This document shows positions 31,506-42,090 of a stretch of DNA of 64,000 nucleotides, piece by piece. Position numbers and translations under genes: made by a program. Within the stretch, counting starts at the first letter, position 1. Each line of letters begins with the position of its first letter. The notes under the pieces were generated by a model. It made no database searches, was not told the origin of the DNA, and saw only the letters and a program-made list of their open reading frames with translations. Origin of the DNA: Cladopsammia gracilis (Eukaryota > Cnidaria > Anthozoa > Scleractinia > Dendrophylliidae); NCBI GenBank assembly GCA_022457155.1, contig JAJGOT010000464.1, forward strand, positions 603,501-667,500. The letters run 5' to 3'.

Positions 31506-32590
31506 ATTCTACCTACGAACTAAATTTTATTATTTTAAGCTAGATACGCATCAGAACGCGTGTTTAGGTTGCAAAATCCTTGTAGATCGATTTTAATGTT
31601 GCACTAAAAACTCCAAATGCGAAACATCGGTAAGCTTATTGTTGTCTATATTCGTTTACATCAAATTAATTATTGTTATCGTTGGATTCACGTTGAATTC
31701 CTGTTACGAAACGTGTTCGTAACAAAGCATTTGCTCACTAAGTTTACAGCTGATGGAAGGAGCGAGTGAGTGAGTGAGAGAATGAATTTTATTTAAACAC
31801 CCTTGCCGATAACCTGTTCATCATGCTTTCACGTATACACGGGTTTAAAAGTAAGACTACACTGCATTCACTAGATTCAGTAGCTGACATTTAAGTTCGA
31901 CCCGGAGCTCGATCGCTAAGCAAATGGCAAGTTTAATATATAAAACACAGAACTTGCCAGAGCAAAAATCCCACAGGAATAAGCGGCGAACACAATATCA
32001 AACGGTCCTATCCATCCATGAACGCCTTGAATTGTCTTGAAAGTGTGCAGTTGTACGCAGTAGTTCTTTATCTTGCTTCTCGAGTCAACACACGGAGAGC
32101 TTTTACGGTATGTATTCCATGGCCGAAAGCCATATAGTCGTCGATATAGACTTAAGTATGCGTGCATAAATTTGCATGCGCTAATGTGATAATGTGTAAT
32201 TTATAACTCGTGTGCTTCTCCACGAGTAAAGAAGCAACAGATACTTTGATTAATCTATGGTCAGAAGAAACGATTCAGTTTGCGCTGAACAACAGTAAGA
32301 CCTCTAAGGAAGGAAGGGAAGTTTAATTTACAACACACTACAGGTAAGTAACAATATTAAATTCATTTCGACACAAAAGCTTCTCGTTGTCAGCTGCCAC
32401 CAAATTTAGAATAATGATATTAAAAAATATGCTTAAGCTTACCTCGTTCTCTCCTTCCACTGACATTATTATTTCTTTGCATTGTCCTGTACTGAAGCAT
32501 GGCATGGTAACTATAATTTTGTAAAAATCTTTTCATCAGGTACAGCTTCAAACCAAAGGTTTTGAAGGCTTCACAGTTAAATAAGTTATT
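31506..32590. other. Harbinger interior without clear genes
   Basis: AT-rich, includes (GAGT)n near 31763 and a polypyrimidine-AG sequence (TTTTCATCAG near 32530). No domain recognised. Confidence 0.5.
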
Positions 32591-32596
32591 AATAAA

Positions 32597-32797
32597 ATGA
32601 AAAAATTAAGACAGAAGTATAAAACGGAAAAAGACAAAAGAAGAAAAAGTGGAAATGGCTCGTCAAAAAAGCAGTGGAAGTATTTTACCAAGATGGACAA
32701 TATTATGTCGGAGAGGCACATTGTCAATCCTCCTTCCATCGTGGACACAATGGCAAATATGTCAGATACAAGCCAAGAACATCTTAAGAGGGTGTGA
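32597..32797 (+). pseudogene. Harbinger ORF1 remnant (Myb/SANT or MADF-like DNA-binding)
   Basis: A basic helical segment (MKKLRQKYKTEKDKRRKSG, then KKQWKYFTKMDNIMSERHIV) typical of the C-terminal helix of the Myb/SANT-like protein that accompanies Harbinger transposases. The N-terminal part is not in frame upstream; it may be on an earlier exon or lost. The following TTAA insertion cuts it at 32784. Confidence 0.6.
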
Positions 32798-33950
32798 ATG
32801 GGGTTAACCGACTAGCGACAAAGGGCGAAAAATATTACTGACTACCGACAAAACGAGGAAAAAATTACCGACTGGCGACAAATAAATTCTAACCGACAAC
32901 CGACATGGTCCGACGTTATAGGGATGTTTGTATTCAGAAAGAAGAGCATTTTGAATTTATCTTTAGCGCAGGAAATGTCCAGATCCTTTGGTGGGCTCTA
33001 TTTCACCAGACGTAACCACATTAATTCCAAATTTCGTCAATTATAGAATATCCTGTCTTTAAATTACTTTAAAGCCCCGGGATCTTCCTTTTCGGAGAGC
33101 AGCGGCGGGCTTATTTCTTGAACAGCAGCTCGTAAGTGAGCCGACGAGACGTCCTGCTGTTGTGTCATAATTCTGATACTTTTGCCTAAACTTTTGCCTG
33201 CTTTTGAGACGTCAGGCTATACAGGCTATACAAGAACGTGGCTATACAAGAACGTGATGGACGTTAACCCCCAATTTCTAGATGATCTGCTGCTCGAAAC
33301 GTTGCTCACAACAGAAGTGGAAAATTTGCATGGCAGCGAAATTTTTGGCCAAAAAACCCAAAGAAACCCCACAGTAAAGCCACGAGAGCCGTTGAATAAT
33401 AAGTGTAATAAGTGTTTGTGGACGTCTTGGAAAAAAAGACTTCGTAGCTAACAAAATTACGTATCCCAAAGGCTAAAGTGGGCATTTCACTCTTGTCAAA
33501 TTTACCTCTCTTGATTTACTTCGATGCCCTGTAATCGACAGGAAAACAAATTCGCATCTAGAATAAAAGCTTTGATGATTTTATCGGTATACTAGATTTG
33601 CAAATAAAAGTGGGGTAGACGATCACGTTGCTAAAAAACAGAGTTAACTAGGTTTAAGTGCAGTCAAGTCAAGTCAAGTCAAGTGCAGTCAAGGGAGTCC
33701 AATTATAATCTCTTGGTGCAATCAAATAATGAATTATTACGTTTTACACTTCGTCTAGAGTTTAAAGTCTTAAAACTGCGCAAATCACATAACAAATGTG
33801 AATAATTAACTTGCACGATCTTGCATTTTTAATTATTAACTGGGATTTACCGACAACCGACAAAGGTCGAAAATTTTAACCGATAACCGACAAAGTAATG
33901 AAATTTTAACCGACAACCGACATGTGGACCCCCCCCATTCAGATCCTCTC
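32788..33950. mobile_element. TTAA-target element nested in the Harbinger element
   Basis: 1163 bp, TTAA at 32784-32787 and 33951-33954. Imperfect TIRs GAGGGTGTGAATGGGG versus GAGAGGATCTGAATGGGG. ACCGACAACCGACA-type subterminal repeats cluster at both ends (32805-32905 and 33845-33922). Contains a (CAAGT)n array at 33663-33690 and an open frame at 33182-33451 of unknown nature. Confidence 0.7.
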
Positions 33951-34302
33951 TTAAACGTGACACTGCCGTTGGTAAGCACGGTTCTTTTGATAGCTCTATG
34001 ATCTATTCTCCATTGCATGTGTTTACGAGTCAGTCCATTGTAGGTGCATATAAGATTCAATTCTACTTGTTTCTTGTAATTATATAAGCTTAAAGAATTT
34101 TGCATTAAAAAAATATTTAAATGAGGTGTTTTAATATTTTTGAAGTTTATAGGGAAAAAGAGGAATAAAGTAATATTGTCAAGGAGTGTTCTTTGTCAAA
34201 TATATAGTTTTTTTATTATTTGATTTAACACTTCTAGTTTATCTGTCTGTAGCTACTCCAAGTGATCTTCAAATTCAGGTCCAGGAAATCATAGCAGAAT
34301 GA

Positions 34303-34597
34303 CTATATAATTTTAATCTTCTTCACCTCCTTAATGAAAGTACACACAAAGGTAACTGATACTCCAAATAAGTTAGCAATGGTTCTATATTCTGCTGTCG
34401 AGGCTAGGTAATACAAGGCTATTTGGAGTAACAGCCTTTCGCATTGGTGTGTCCTGACGAGATATGTCATCACAAATCTCATTAGGAATATATTCAAATG
34501 TCCCACGGGTTACTCTGAAGTTTGAGTACCATAGTTCATCCGGAAAACCGTTGATTCGACCATTTCGAACCAGGCAAAAGAATGCGGGTGCATCCAC
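34303..34597 (-). pseudogene. Harbinger transposase N-terminal fragment (DDE_Tnp_4 family)
   Basis: Two overlapping frames: FRVTRGTFEYIPNEICDDI and RQDTPMRKAV, then, after a frame change, ALYYLASTAEYRTIANLFGV and SVTFVC. This is the helix-turn-helix part found before the DDE domain in HARBI1-like transposases. The catalytic part is missing or unreadable. Confidence 0.8.
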
Positions 34598-35640
34598 ACA
34601 TCTCTCAACCGCGGAGGCTTTAAACGGCTCAAAATAGCTTGCATCAGGCCGTACTGTCGCCGCTTCAATGCCTTGAAGAGTGGTACAAGCGATGACCTTG
34701 CTTCGTCCCTCAGTTCTGTTGGTCGTTTTCGCTTTTAAAAGGCATAAAGCGATAAAATTGCTTTTCGCACTCGAGTATCCGCCATTTTGATTTTGAACAA
34801 CCCGCGTCCGCGAACCCGAATGGCCCCGGGGACGAGTGAAGAACTATGTGAGCCGCTGTTAATGAGACCGGAGGCTCACAAATTTAAGAGTGCGATTCTT
34901 ATTTTCGGGGTGCCGTTCAGAAATGAACATTGAAAAAAATCGAACATATTTTGACGTGTAAATGAAGCGGGCCGTGCCCTAAATTATCGGCCCGCGTGCC
35001 AAAATTTAGGAGTGCCGAACCCAAAATGAATGTCTTGTAAATGGGGCTTAAATGCAGGAAATTGGGAAAATATTTTTAAATCTGTAAATCAAATTTGCAG
35101 AGAGAAGAAACTGAGGGAATTCCATTTTAAATTTATACACAGAATTGTAGTGGCCAAAAAGGAACTACACAGACTCGGTATTAAAGAGGATAGTGATTGT
35201 GTGTATTGTGGAGAACAAGCCGATTCAATTGAACATACATTTGCAGACTGCCAATTAACAAAACGATTTATTCATAATGTGGTACAATGGTTCAACATGT
35301 GTAATCATGCTAATTTCAATCCATCCGCTGTAGAGTACTTATTTGGAAATTTATCAAACTCAACTAATCCAAAGTTAATTACTACACCCTGTTGTTCAAC
35401 TACACCCTGTTGTTCATGCGTTATTATATTTATACCAACAAGCTACACTGCAACTCCCTGTTGGAAGATCTCTACTCTGAACACTAGTACTATTTGAAGC
35501 TCCTCGTCTTAATTTGATCAAGCAACCTTCTTATATGATTTTATTATTGTATTTATATAACATATGTACGAATAATTTGTTGTAGATATGTTTTTAATGT
35601 TGCAGATATGTTTCTGATGTACATGTAGGTAACTTGTGAG

Positions 35641-36540
35641 TGTTAATAAAGATGTCGTACGTCCGACAACAAAAAAATGTGTGGAGGAAGGTTACCTGGG
35701 GAGATGAACAAAACCAACCATATCAGGGTCAGCAGATGCGTCGTTGCTATGGTAACCGCGATCGATCATGCCAGCCTCAGTCCAGAGAACTAATTGCCGG
35801 TGGCCGGAGCGTTAATCGGTGACGTCACCATTCAAGGAAGAGTCCAGTCCGGAAACGCCTGAGACTAGGCTAAAACGCATAGCTGACGTTTTCAAATTTA
35901 TCCACACTGGAAAGCGTTTCAAAACGACCCGTTTTCGGTGTTAGAAAACGCCGTATTACTGGTCAAAACGCAAAAAAATGTACCGTACCGCGTTTTCAAA
36001 CGAATATGCATTATTGTAGCTTATTGTGGACTCAGAATAATATCACTCAGAATCATTTTTGTTTCCGCAACCGTTGCAGCGTAAAACATGGTTAAATCTT
36101 TTGCAACCCTCTTTCATCCTCGTGCAACTTGCAAAACAACTCAATTTATTGTAAAATTTGCGTATTGTGCAACGTTGGGAAGAGTAGTCAATTGTCTACT
36201 TTCCTTGCAACTTTACTCAAATATTAAATCTTCATGGAATTTGCATACAAATTTATCTTTTATCCTGCACTATTTATCCAACATCTAATTTAAAATCACC
36301 TACACAAGCACCCTCCCAGTATTAGTTCTCACTAGTTGGGAGTACACATTCTAAGTTCTAAGTTCTACAACAGGGAATTCACGTGCACGTATCTGATTCT
36401 CGGTGCAATGTTTGGTACGCCATGAATGAGACATTGCATATCATTATTAAACTTCAGTGAAAATAATACAAGGATTTCTCCCTATTAGCAAAAAATCATA
36501 TCTCGCGCGCATGTGAAGAGATCAATTTTATCTTCCCTGT
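35641..36540. other. Intergenic, no gene seen
   Basis: Short open frames at 35640-35822 and 36088-36288 without domains. Between about 35870 and 36000 AAACG-rich sequence resembles a decayed repeat. Confidence 0.5.
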
Positions 36541-36542
36541 TA

Positions 36543-36830
36543 GAGCGGTTTTCATTAATTTGAGTGTCGTAAAACCAAAACCAATTACTCTGACCAATCA
36601 CAGCTGTCGTAAACAATCCATTGAACCAATCTGGGCTCGAGCTTGAAGCAAATACATATAGCCGGCGCCAAGCGCGGGAAAACGCGTGCAGCCAAGTCAC
36701 GATTGGTTTTGGTTTTGCTTCTGATTGGTCGAGAAAGTGGCGCGCGATTTTTTTAGCCAATCACAAAGCGTAGCAATGCAAAACCAAAGCAATCGCGAAG
36801 ATACTTTCGACAATCAATTGAAAACCGCTC
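36543..36830. mobile_element. TA-target MITE, member 1
   Basis: 288 bp, ends GAGCGGTTTTCA and TGAAAACCGCTC, with TA on both sides. Interior with CCAATCACA and GATTGGTTTTGGTTTTGCTT blocks shared with 40851-41151. Confidence 0.75.
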
Positions 36831-37115
36831 TAAGAGTAAACAATCAATACCAGATATTACCTGGTGTGAAATCAAAACATCTTCGGATCTCCCTCGGAAA
36901 TCTTCGGACACTGAATTGAAAACCGCTCTAAGAGTAAAGATATCAATACCACATATTAGCTGGTGTGTAATCGAAACATCTTCAGATCTCCTCGGAAATC
37001 TTCGGACACTCAATTGAAAACCGCTCTAAGAGTAAAGATATCAATACCACATATTAGCTGGTGTGTAATCGAAAGATCTTCGGATCTCCCTCGGAAATCT
37101 TCAGATCTCCCTCGT
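36815..37115. repeat. Tandem repeat, ~107-bp unit, about 2.7 copies
   Basis: Units share AATTGAAAACCGCTCTAAGA, ATCAATACCA, CTGGTGTG and AAATCTTCGGACA. The array grew out of the right end of the adjacent MITE, because the unit contains its terminal sequence. Confidence 0.85.
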
Positions 37116-37477
37116 AAATCTTCGAACATCTTCTGAGTTGCTCTGAGTTGCTGACTCAAGTGCTCCGTGCTGCTGTGAGTTACATCTAGCTACCCGGCCG
37201 TCAGTCTTAGTTGCCAGTCATGATCCAGCTCCGCTGAATGACTGTAAGTTGCGGTATACGTGCGTCGTCTATTGTTTCAGTAACTTTAAAAATGAAGAAC
37301 CCTTCTCACGTTTGCAAAAAACAAATAAATTACAGAGTGATTTTTTTCCGTATTTAATTCAGTTCCTATAAGAAAATATCAGTTTGTGAAACAAAATTAC
37401 GGTGTGTTTTTCGGTGTTTCAGATCTTCAGATCTGCATAATGATCCGTTTAAGAAGCTATATATCAAACACTCGAAA

Positions 37478-37624
37478 GATCAAATGAAGAATGATCCTCG
37501 CAGTTGTGAACGCAATTTAAGCAATTGCGAAAAGAAGCCTGAAAAAACTTCAGGGCTTCAACGGGGTTCGAACCCGTGACCTCGCGATACCGGTGCGATG
37601 CGCTACCAACTGAGCTATGAAGCC
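37478..37624 (-). repeat. tRNA-derived SINE
   Basis: 37624-37554 folds roughly as a tRNA (acceptor GGCTTCA/TGAAGCC, B box GGGTTCGAACCCC), followed by a short body. The D stem has a mismatch and the anticodon loop CCGGTAT lacks U33, so it is not a good cellular tRNA. The minus-strand open frame is a well-known kind of spurious translation of SINE heads. Confidence 0.7.
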
Positions 37625-37732
37625 ATTGACGTTGGGAGCAGGTCAATTGTAGCTAGGTTCATATGTTCCCGTGAAAGGAGTGAATGTGAAATGATATATA
37701 TGAAATAAATCATATATGAACTGCGGAAATGA

Positions 37733-37800
37733 AATCAAATGAAGAATGAAATCAAATAAAATGAAATCAAATGAAGAATGAAATCAAATGAAGAATGATT
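37733..37800. repeat. Minisatellite AATCAAATGAAGAATGA
   Basis: Four to five near-identical short units of ATGAAATCAAATGAAGA. Confidence 0.85.
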
Positions 37801-38187
37801 GGAGTGAACCCTTTGACTAATCGGACTCATATCTGAATCGCTCGTCTGTTATCCTTTTCTTTCTGGATTGAACCATTTGACTCAAAAGTGCCAATTGAAA
37901 TTAAAAGTTAGAAAAAAAGTTCCAAATGTCATTTTGTAGTGTATCAAATGGCTTACAGTTCCACTTAAAAAGCCCTTTCTGCCCACAGACTTCAAAGTTA
38001 AAACTGCATCACATCATTCAAGGTTTCATTCTACTAGTCAAACTTAAGGGTTATAGGACAGTGGCGAATCTTAGGGAGAGGCCCAGAGAGGAGGGGGGAC
38101 CCCCGATACTGGGGAGGGGCCGGCCAACCCCGATATTGCAATAAACATAAGACCCCACAAGCCGAACAATTTTTTCAGTTTCTATCA

Positions 38188-38396
38188 TTTTCACCCCCCC
38201 CCCTCCCCCCCCCTCCCTCTTTATTCATTCTGGGTCCCTCCTCCCTCTTTATTCATTCTGGGTCCCCCCCCTCCCTCTTTATTCATTCTGGGTCCCCCCC
38301 TTTCCCTTTATTCATTCTGGGTCCCCCTCCTCCCTCTTTATTCATTCTGGGTCCCTCCTCCCCCACTCCCTCTTTATTCATTCTGGGTCCCCCCTT
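38188..38396. repeat. Minisatellite, ~29-bp unit
   Basis: About seven units of CTCTTTATTCATTCTGGGTC separated by variable C-runs. Confidence 0.92.
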
Positions 38397-38482
38397 ACAA
38401 TGGAGCCTGGTTTCGCCACCGTAGTTTGACTATCATGGAAATTGAATTAAACAGTGCATGCAATATATGATCTCTATCGTTG

Positions 38483-38484
<2 letters not shown>

Positions 38485-38551
<67 letters not shown>

Positions 38552-38562
38552 CTTTTATGTTA

Positions 38563-38599
<37 letters not shown>

Positions 38600-38602
38600 G
38601 TT
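38485..38602. repeat. (ATT)n microsatellite
   Basis: Long TTA/ATT array with one TCTTTTATG interruption, followed by T- and G-runs up to 38633. Confidence 0.95.
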
Positions 38603-38820
38603 CTTTTTTTTTTGGGAGGGGGGGGGGGGGTGGGGCAGAAAGGGGACGCGAAGTTCTGAAATTTCTGTTTCCTGGTGACCCTTTACTTCTGGTTCCCTCC
38701 ACTTCCTTTAAGATCCTCCCTTCTTTGCACTTTTTCTATTGCAAAATAATATGCAATGTTGCAACATTTCTCCTGCTTCCGAACTTCCTGCTTTCTCCGT
38801 CTCCACTTCCTGTGGGAATT

Positions 38821-39172
38821 CTTGGTTTACACATGACGTCGTAAAAATTAAAAAATCTAAAGTGTAACATCCTACATAGCTGTTTCTAACATGGTATATG
38901 TATACCAGTGTTATAATCGTTCACAAAAAGTTTCAGGTTTTAACGATGTTTTACTTTCGATTTATAAAGGTTTTAAATGTGTCACGCAATTCGTGACCCT
39001 ATTTCAGATAAGCCGTGAAAATAAACAAAATTGAACCAGTTGAAAGTTATTTTTGCATTATAGACACTTATAAGCCGATAGTGGATACAATATTTTTTGA
39101 TGAGATTTTTGGTGTAATTAACACTTTGAATTTTTGGCCACTAAAGAGACACCAAGATGGCCGCTCTTTGCA
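38821..39172 (+). mobile_element. Non-autonomous DNA element, member 1
   Basis: About 350 bp with shared blocks CATGACGTC, AAAAAGTTTCAGGTTTTAAC, GGTTTTAAATGTGTCA and TGATGAGATTTTTGGTG, matching the reverse complement of 44812-45172. Ends in sequence with ATGGCCGC. No coding. Confidence 0.65.
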
Positions 39173-40848
39173 TTTGAGGCAAAAAATATCTAATACTCGT
39201 TCGTCTGTAACTCTTGAACGAAATACTCTTGCGCTTCAAAAGTTGGCCCAGATGTGTAGTTTTAAACTCTCTACAATTCCATATACTTTTTAGAATCGAA
39301 ATCTGTTGTTTAATGCTCTGAATTTTGATATGAAATAAGTGCAAATTAACCCCTTCTTTTCTCCGTCCCAGCTTCGCACCCCCTATTCCCCTCCTGCCCT
39401 CCCCCACTATGAGAGCATGACCAGAGTAACGCGGCCTTCTTATTTTTTTCGCCAATAAATGAGTAAATAAGTTAAATATAAATGGACGTTTTGATACTAT
39501 AGAAACATCATCCATCCAGGACGAACTTAATCAACCGGTCAGTATAATTATGTGTGGCGTAGTTCGTGTTGTATATAAGACGAGCATCAAACGGATTGTC
39601 TCTAGACGAACTGTATTGCATGGCTTTAGTGGTCTTGCATTGAAGTACTAGGCGGCCATCATCACTACCACCTTGTTACCGTTCTTATGCACCGGTCAAT
39701 TCCAGTACTGCCCATTTTAACGAGCATTGCCATCGCTTTTTGGAGTTCCCCCCACCCCCCGGGGCAGTTTAATGCCCGGGGAGGGACTCTCATATAAAAA
39801 TGACGGGGGTGCTCGTCGTACCTTTTAGAGGTCAAACTTTGTAGATTAGTACCACTTGGGGAGTAATGAAATCTAAAATGACCACCGTTAGAATAATCAT
39901 GGCACCTTTTAGCTTTTAGGATATTGAGCCGAAAAAATAAGACAGAAACGTTTAGAGTTAGTACCCTCATCAACAGAGATTCTGGTAACTTTTAGGGTGT
40001 TTTTCAAAAATTTCCAACGAGCACCCCCGTCACCCCAGGGGTTCAACTGATTAACAAGCTTCATGGACCCAACACTATTCAGCTGACAGTTTCCCAACAC
40101 AACTGAAAAATAAACCCTCATAAATAAGACAAGGATAAGGTTGATTTACACAGTACAACTATCACCGAATCGATGCCAGTCCCGGTATGGGACAGTTTAT
40201 AGCAAAACGTTTCATCAATTAAACGCCCCTAAAATTCAGACTTACGCCTTCCATTAACTATTTTGCGAATAAATGTTTTCTACACGGTAAATGATTATTG
40301 CACATGCCTGCACTTCACAATCTTGGGGAGGCTGGGCACGAATATAACTCGGTGCATGAGGGATTGTGGGATCGTTTATGGCGAAGTGATGACGTCATAC
40401 AAAAACTAAATTTTTGAAATAAAGCATTTCATGGGATATTTGTAAAGAGCAAAATGAAAAGTGCACGCTTGAAAATAATCAGCATCTTATTGCAATTTCG
40501 AGGATGAGATTACAAACCCTTCTAATTTGTCCTTAGTTTCAACTGTTTAGAATTAAGGCAACATTAGCAGGGTTTGTATCTTTTCTCAGATCAACTCCTG
40601 TAACTCTGTAAACATACGAACAATTTCAAGTTTATCTTTCCTTTGAAAGCAGTAGTTGCAACCTGGGACATCTCCAATGCTCATGGCATTCTGACATCAT
40701 GTTTTTTCTTTGTTGTTCAAACGATCCCAGAAATGATAGCATCGAAATCTAGTGCCCAGACTCCTCATAGTTGCTGAAGTGGGGAATCGCCTTAGTTGTT
40801 ATATTTAAGTAGTCGGCATACTATGCATCTAACAATTAAACAAAATTA
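39173..40848. other. Intergenic, no gene seen
   Basis: The open frame at 39665-39973 (minus) contains GHFRFHYSPSGTNLQSL and looks like translation of a dispersed repeat. Nothing else recognised. Confidence 0.5.
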
Positions 40849-40850
40849 TA

Positions 40851-41151
40851 GAACAGTCTTCAGTTGAGTGGCGTAAAACCAAAATCAAAGTAATCACTCT
40901 GGCCATTCACAACAGACGCAGACAATCCAATCAGCCAATCAGAATTCGAAGCAAATGTAGCCGGCTCCAAGCGCGGGAAAACGCGTGCGACAAAGGCACG
41001 GTTTTGGTTTTACTTCTGATTGGTTTATAAAGTGGCGTGAGATGTTTTAGCCAATCACAAATGGGCTACTGTCAAAGTGAGAACTCCTGTAAGGTAAAAC
41101 CAATGCAAAGCAATTACGAAGTTACTTTCGACACTCAATTGAAAACCGCTC
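40851..41151. mobile_element. TA-target MITE, member 2
   Basis: 301 bp relative of 36543-36830 in the same orientation; the right end is well preserved (AATTGAAAACCGCTC then TA), the left end decayed. Confidence 0.7.
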
Positions 41152-41153
41152 TA

Positions 41154-41797
41154 TACGGTCGTTACTATGTTGCATGTAAGCGTGAACAAGCGATGCGAAA
41201 AAATGACCTCAACTAACAAATACGTTTTATTAATCCACACCTGTAATTGTCGACATATTTTGCAATGAATTAAATTTGTTTGAACGCTTATAAAAATGAT
41301 CACTCCATGCGGGCCATGAATTAGCACGCAATTTCATTTAAACGTCAATAACATTATTATTTCTCACTTCAATGCAAAAGTTATCGTGACGGGCTTTCAA
41401 ATTATGAAAGTTGCCCAGCCACTTTCTGTATGGTCGAGGCTCGTAAAAGGGACACTCTCACGTGGGCGCATGCGCCAGTTTCTCGAATCGAAACTTGAAA
41501 CGTTTAGCCTAAATATTACAATTTGAAGTGTCAATTTCAAAAATGGCGTCTAGTTTTTTTCGTTTTCCACCGTGACCAGGGATTTCTTCGTCCGCCATTT
41601 TGAACGTGGATCTGGCGACGAGATTGGTCCTCGCTCCCTCGCGCGTGATTTTGTCGCGCACTAGACTTTACAGAAAGGGACTGCTAGCAGCTAAAATCAT
41701 GCGATGTTTGACACGTAATGTGGAAGTCTTTTAAAAGGTGGTGTTCACGCTTAGATGCAACTGACAGTATTTTCCTGCAACGAACACTGACAACAAC
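41154..41797. other. Region 3' of lectin copy B
   Basis: Follows the TGA at 41798. A clear polyadenylation cluster was not identified. Otherwise unrecognised sequence. Confidence 0.4.
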
Positions 41798-42090
41798 TCA
41801 GGTCAGCGGTATAATCACCAGTTCCTCCACCTTCTCATGGTACTCATTACCAGGCCTCTCTCTCACACTGGCTGGGTCACGTGATGCAGTGCTTCTGTTA
41901 AGCTCGCAGACTTTACTGTGGGGGTGGTAGTTGTATGATGCACATGTCTTCTCCGTGAGGCAGTAAACCATGCACTTCCACGCCTCACTCACGTGACGTT
42001 CCAAGGTAATCACGTGACCTTCAAGTGCGTACTGCTTTCCGTTCTTTGAAGTGATATGTTTGAACACAACATCTTTGTGGTCTACCACTG
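41798..42090 (-). CDS. Exon 9: PAN/apple domain and probable stop
   Basis: It encodes VFKHITSKNGKQYALEGHVI, then SEAWKCMVYCLTEKTCASYN and SKVCELN, a PAN_1/apple domain with its paired Cys pattern. PAN domains mediate protein-protein or protein-carbohydrate contacts. The acceptor is after AACAAG (42091) or CAG (42088); a poly-pyrimidine tract lies upstream near 42110. The frame runs to TGA at 41798-41800, 15-20 residues past the domain, so this may be the last exon. Alternatively a donor near 41831 could lead to exons that I did not find. Confidence 0.75.

Larger units (their letters stand above)
30754..35048. mobile_element. PIF/Harbinger element, 4.3 kb, nested in the LINE
   Basis: TIRs of at least 80 bp (left AGCCCCATTTACACGACATT, right complement AGCCCCATTTACAAGACATT), flanked by TAA at 30751-30753 and 35049-35051, the Harbinger TWA duplication. 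It contains fragments of both Harbinger proteins: a Myb/SANT-MADF-like ORF1 (+ strand) and a transposase N-terminal part (minus strand). A further TTAA element (32788-33950) is inserted within it. Removing it restores the LINE frame (Leu-Leu-Leu-Asn-Ala-Gly-Asn). Confidence 0.9.
28276..35640 (+). pseudogene. L1/Tx1-like LINE, interrupted by nested transposons
   Basis: LINE pieces: 28276-29321, 30086-30259, 30612-30753 and 35049-35640. The RT end is seen at TRGVRQGCPLSPYLFILG and the catalytic ISQFADDTNLFYLD. Next come ILGIYFSYDENKY, a middle region (FFRKLGGLKFLLHCNYDV, YKEILSSFKELK), FYWLLNWKVHHS, and the C-terminal zinc-binding CVYCGEQADSIEHTFADC. Stops and frame changes (near 28633 and 28860) show it is dead. 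Virtual removal of the TTAA element and of the Harbinger element puts the flanking LINE codons back in frame. The 5' end is missing. Confidence 0.88.

Noticed and set aside
37554..37624. Functional tRNA-Thr gene
   Set aside because: Acceptor and T arm are good, but the D stem is mismatched, U33 is missing, and a SINE body follows. Called a SINE head instead.
38454..38844. Open frames rich in Ile/Leu/Tyr
   Set aside because: Translations of a simple ATT repeat.
39665..39973. 102-codon minus-strand frame
   Set aside because: No recognised domain; amino-acid pattern looks like a dispersed repeat in translation.
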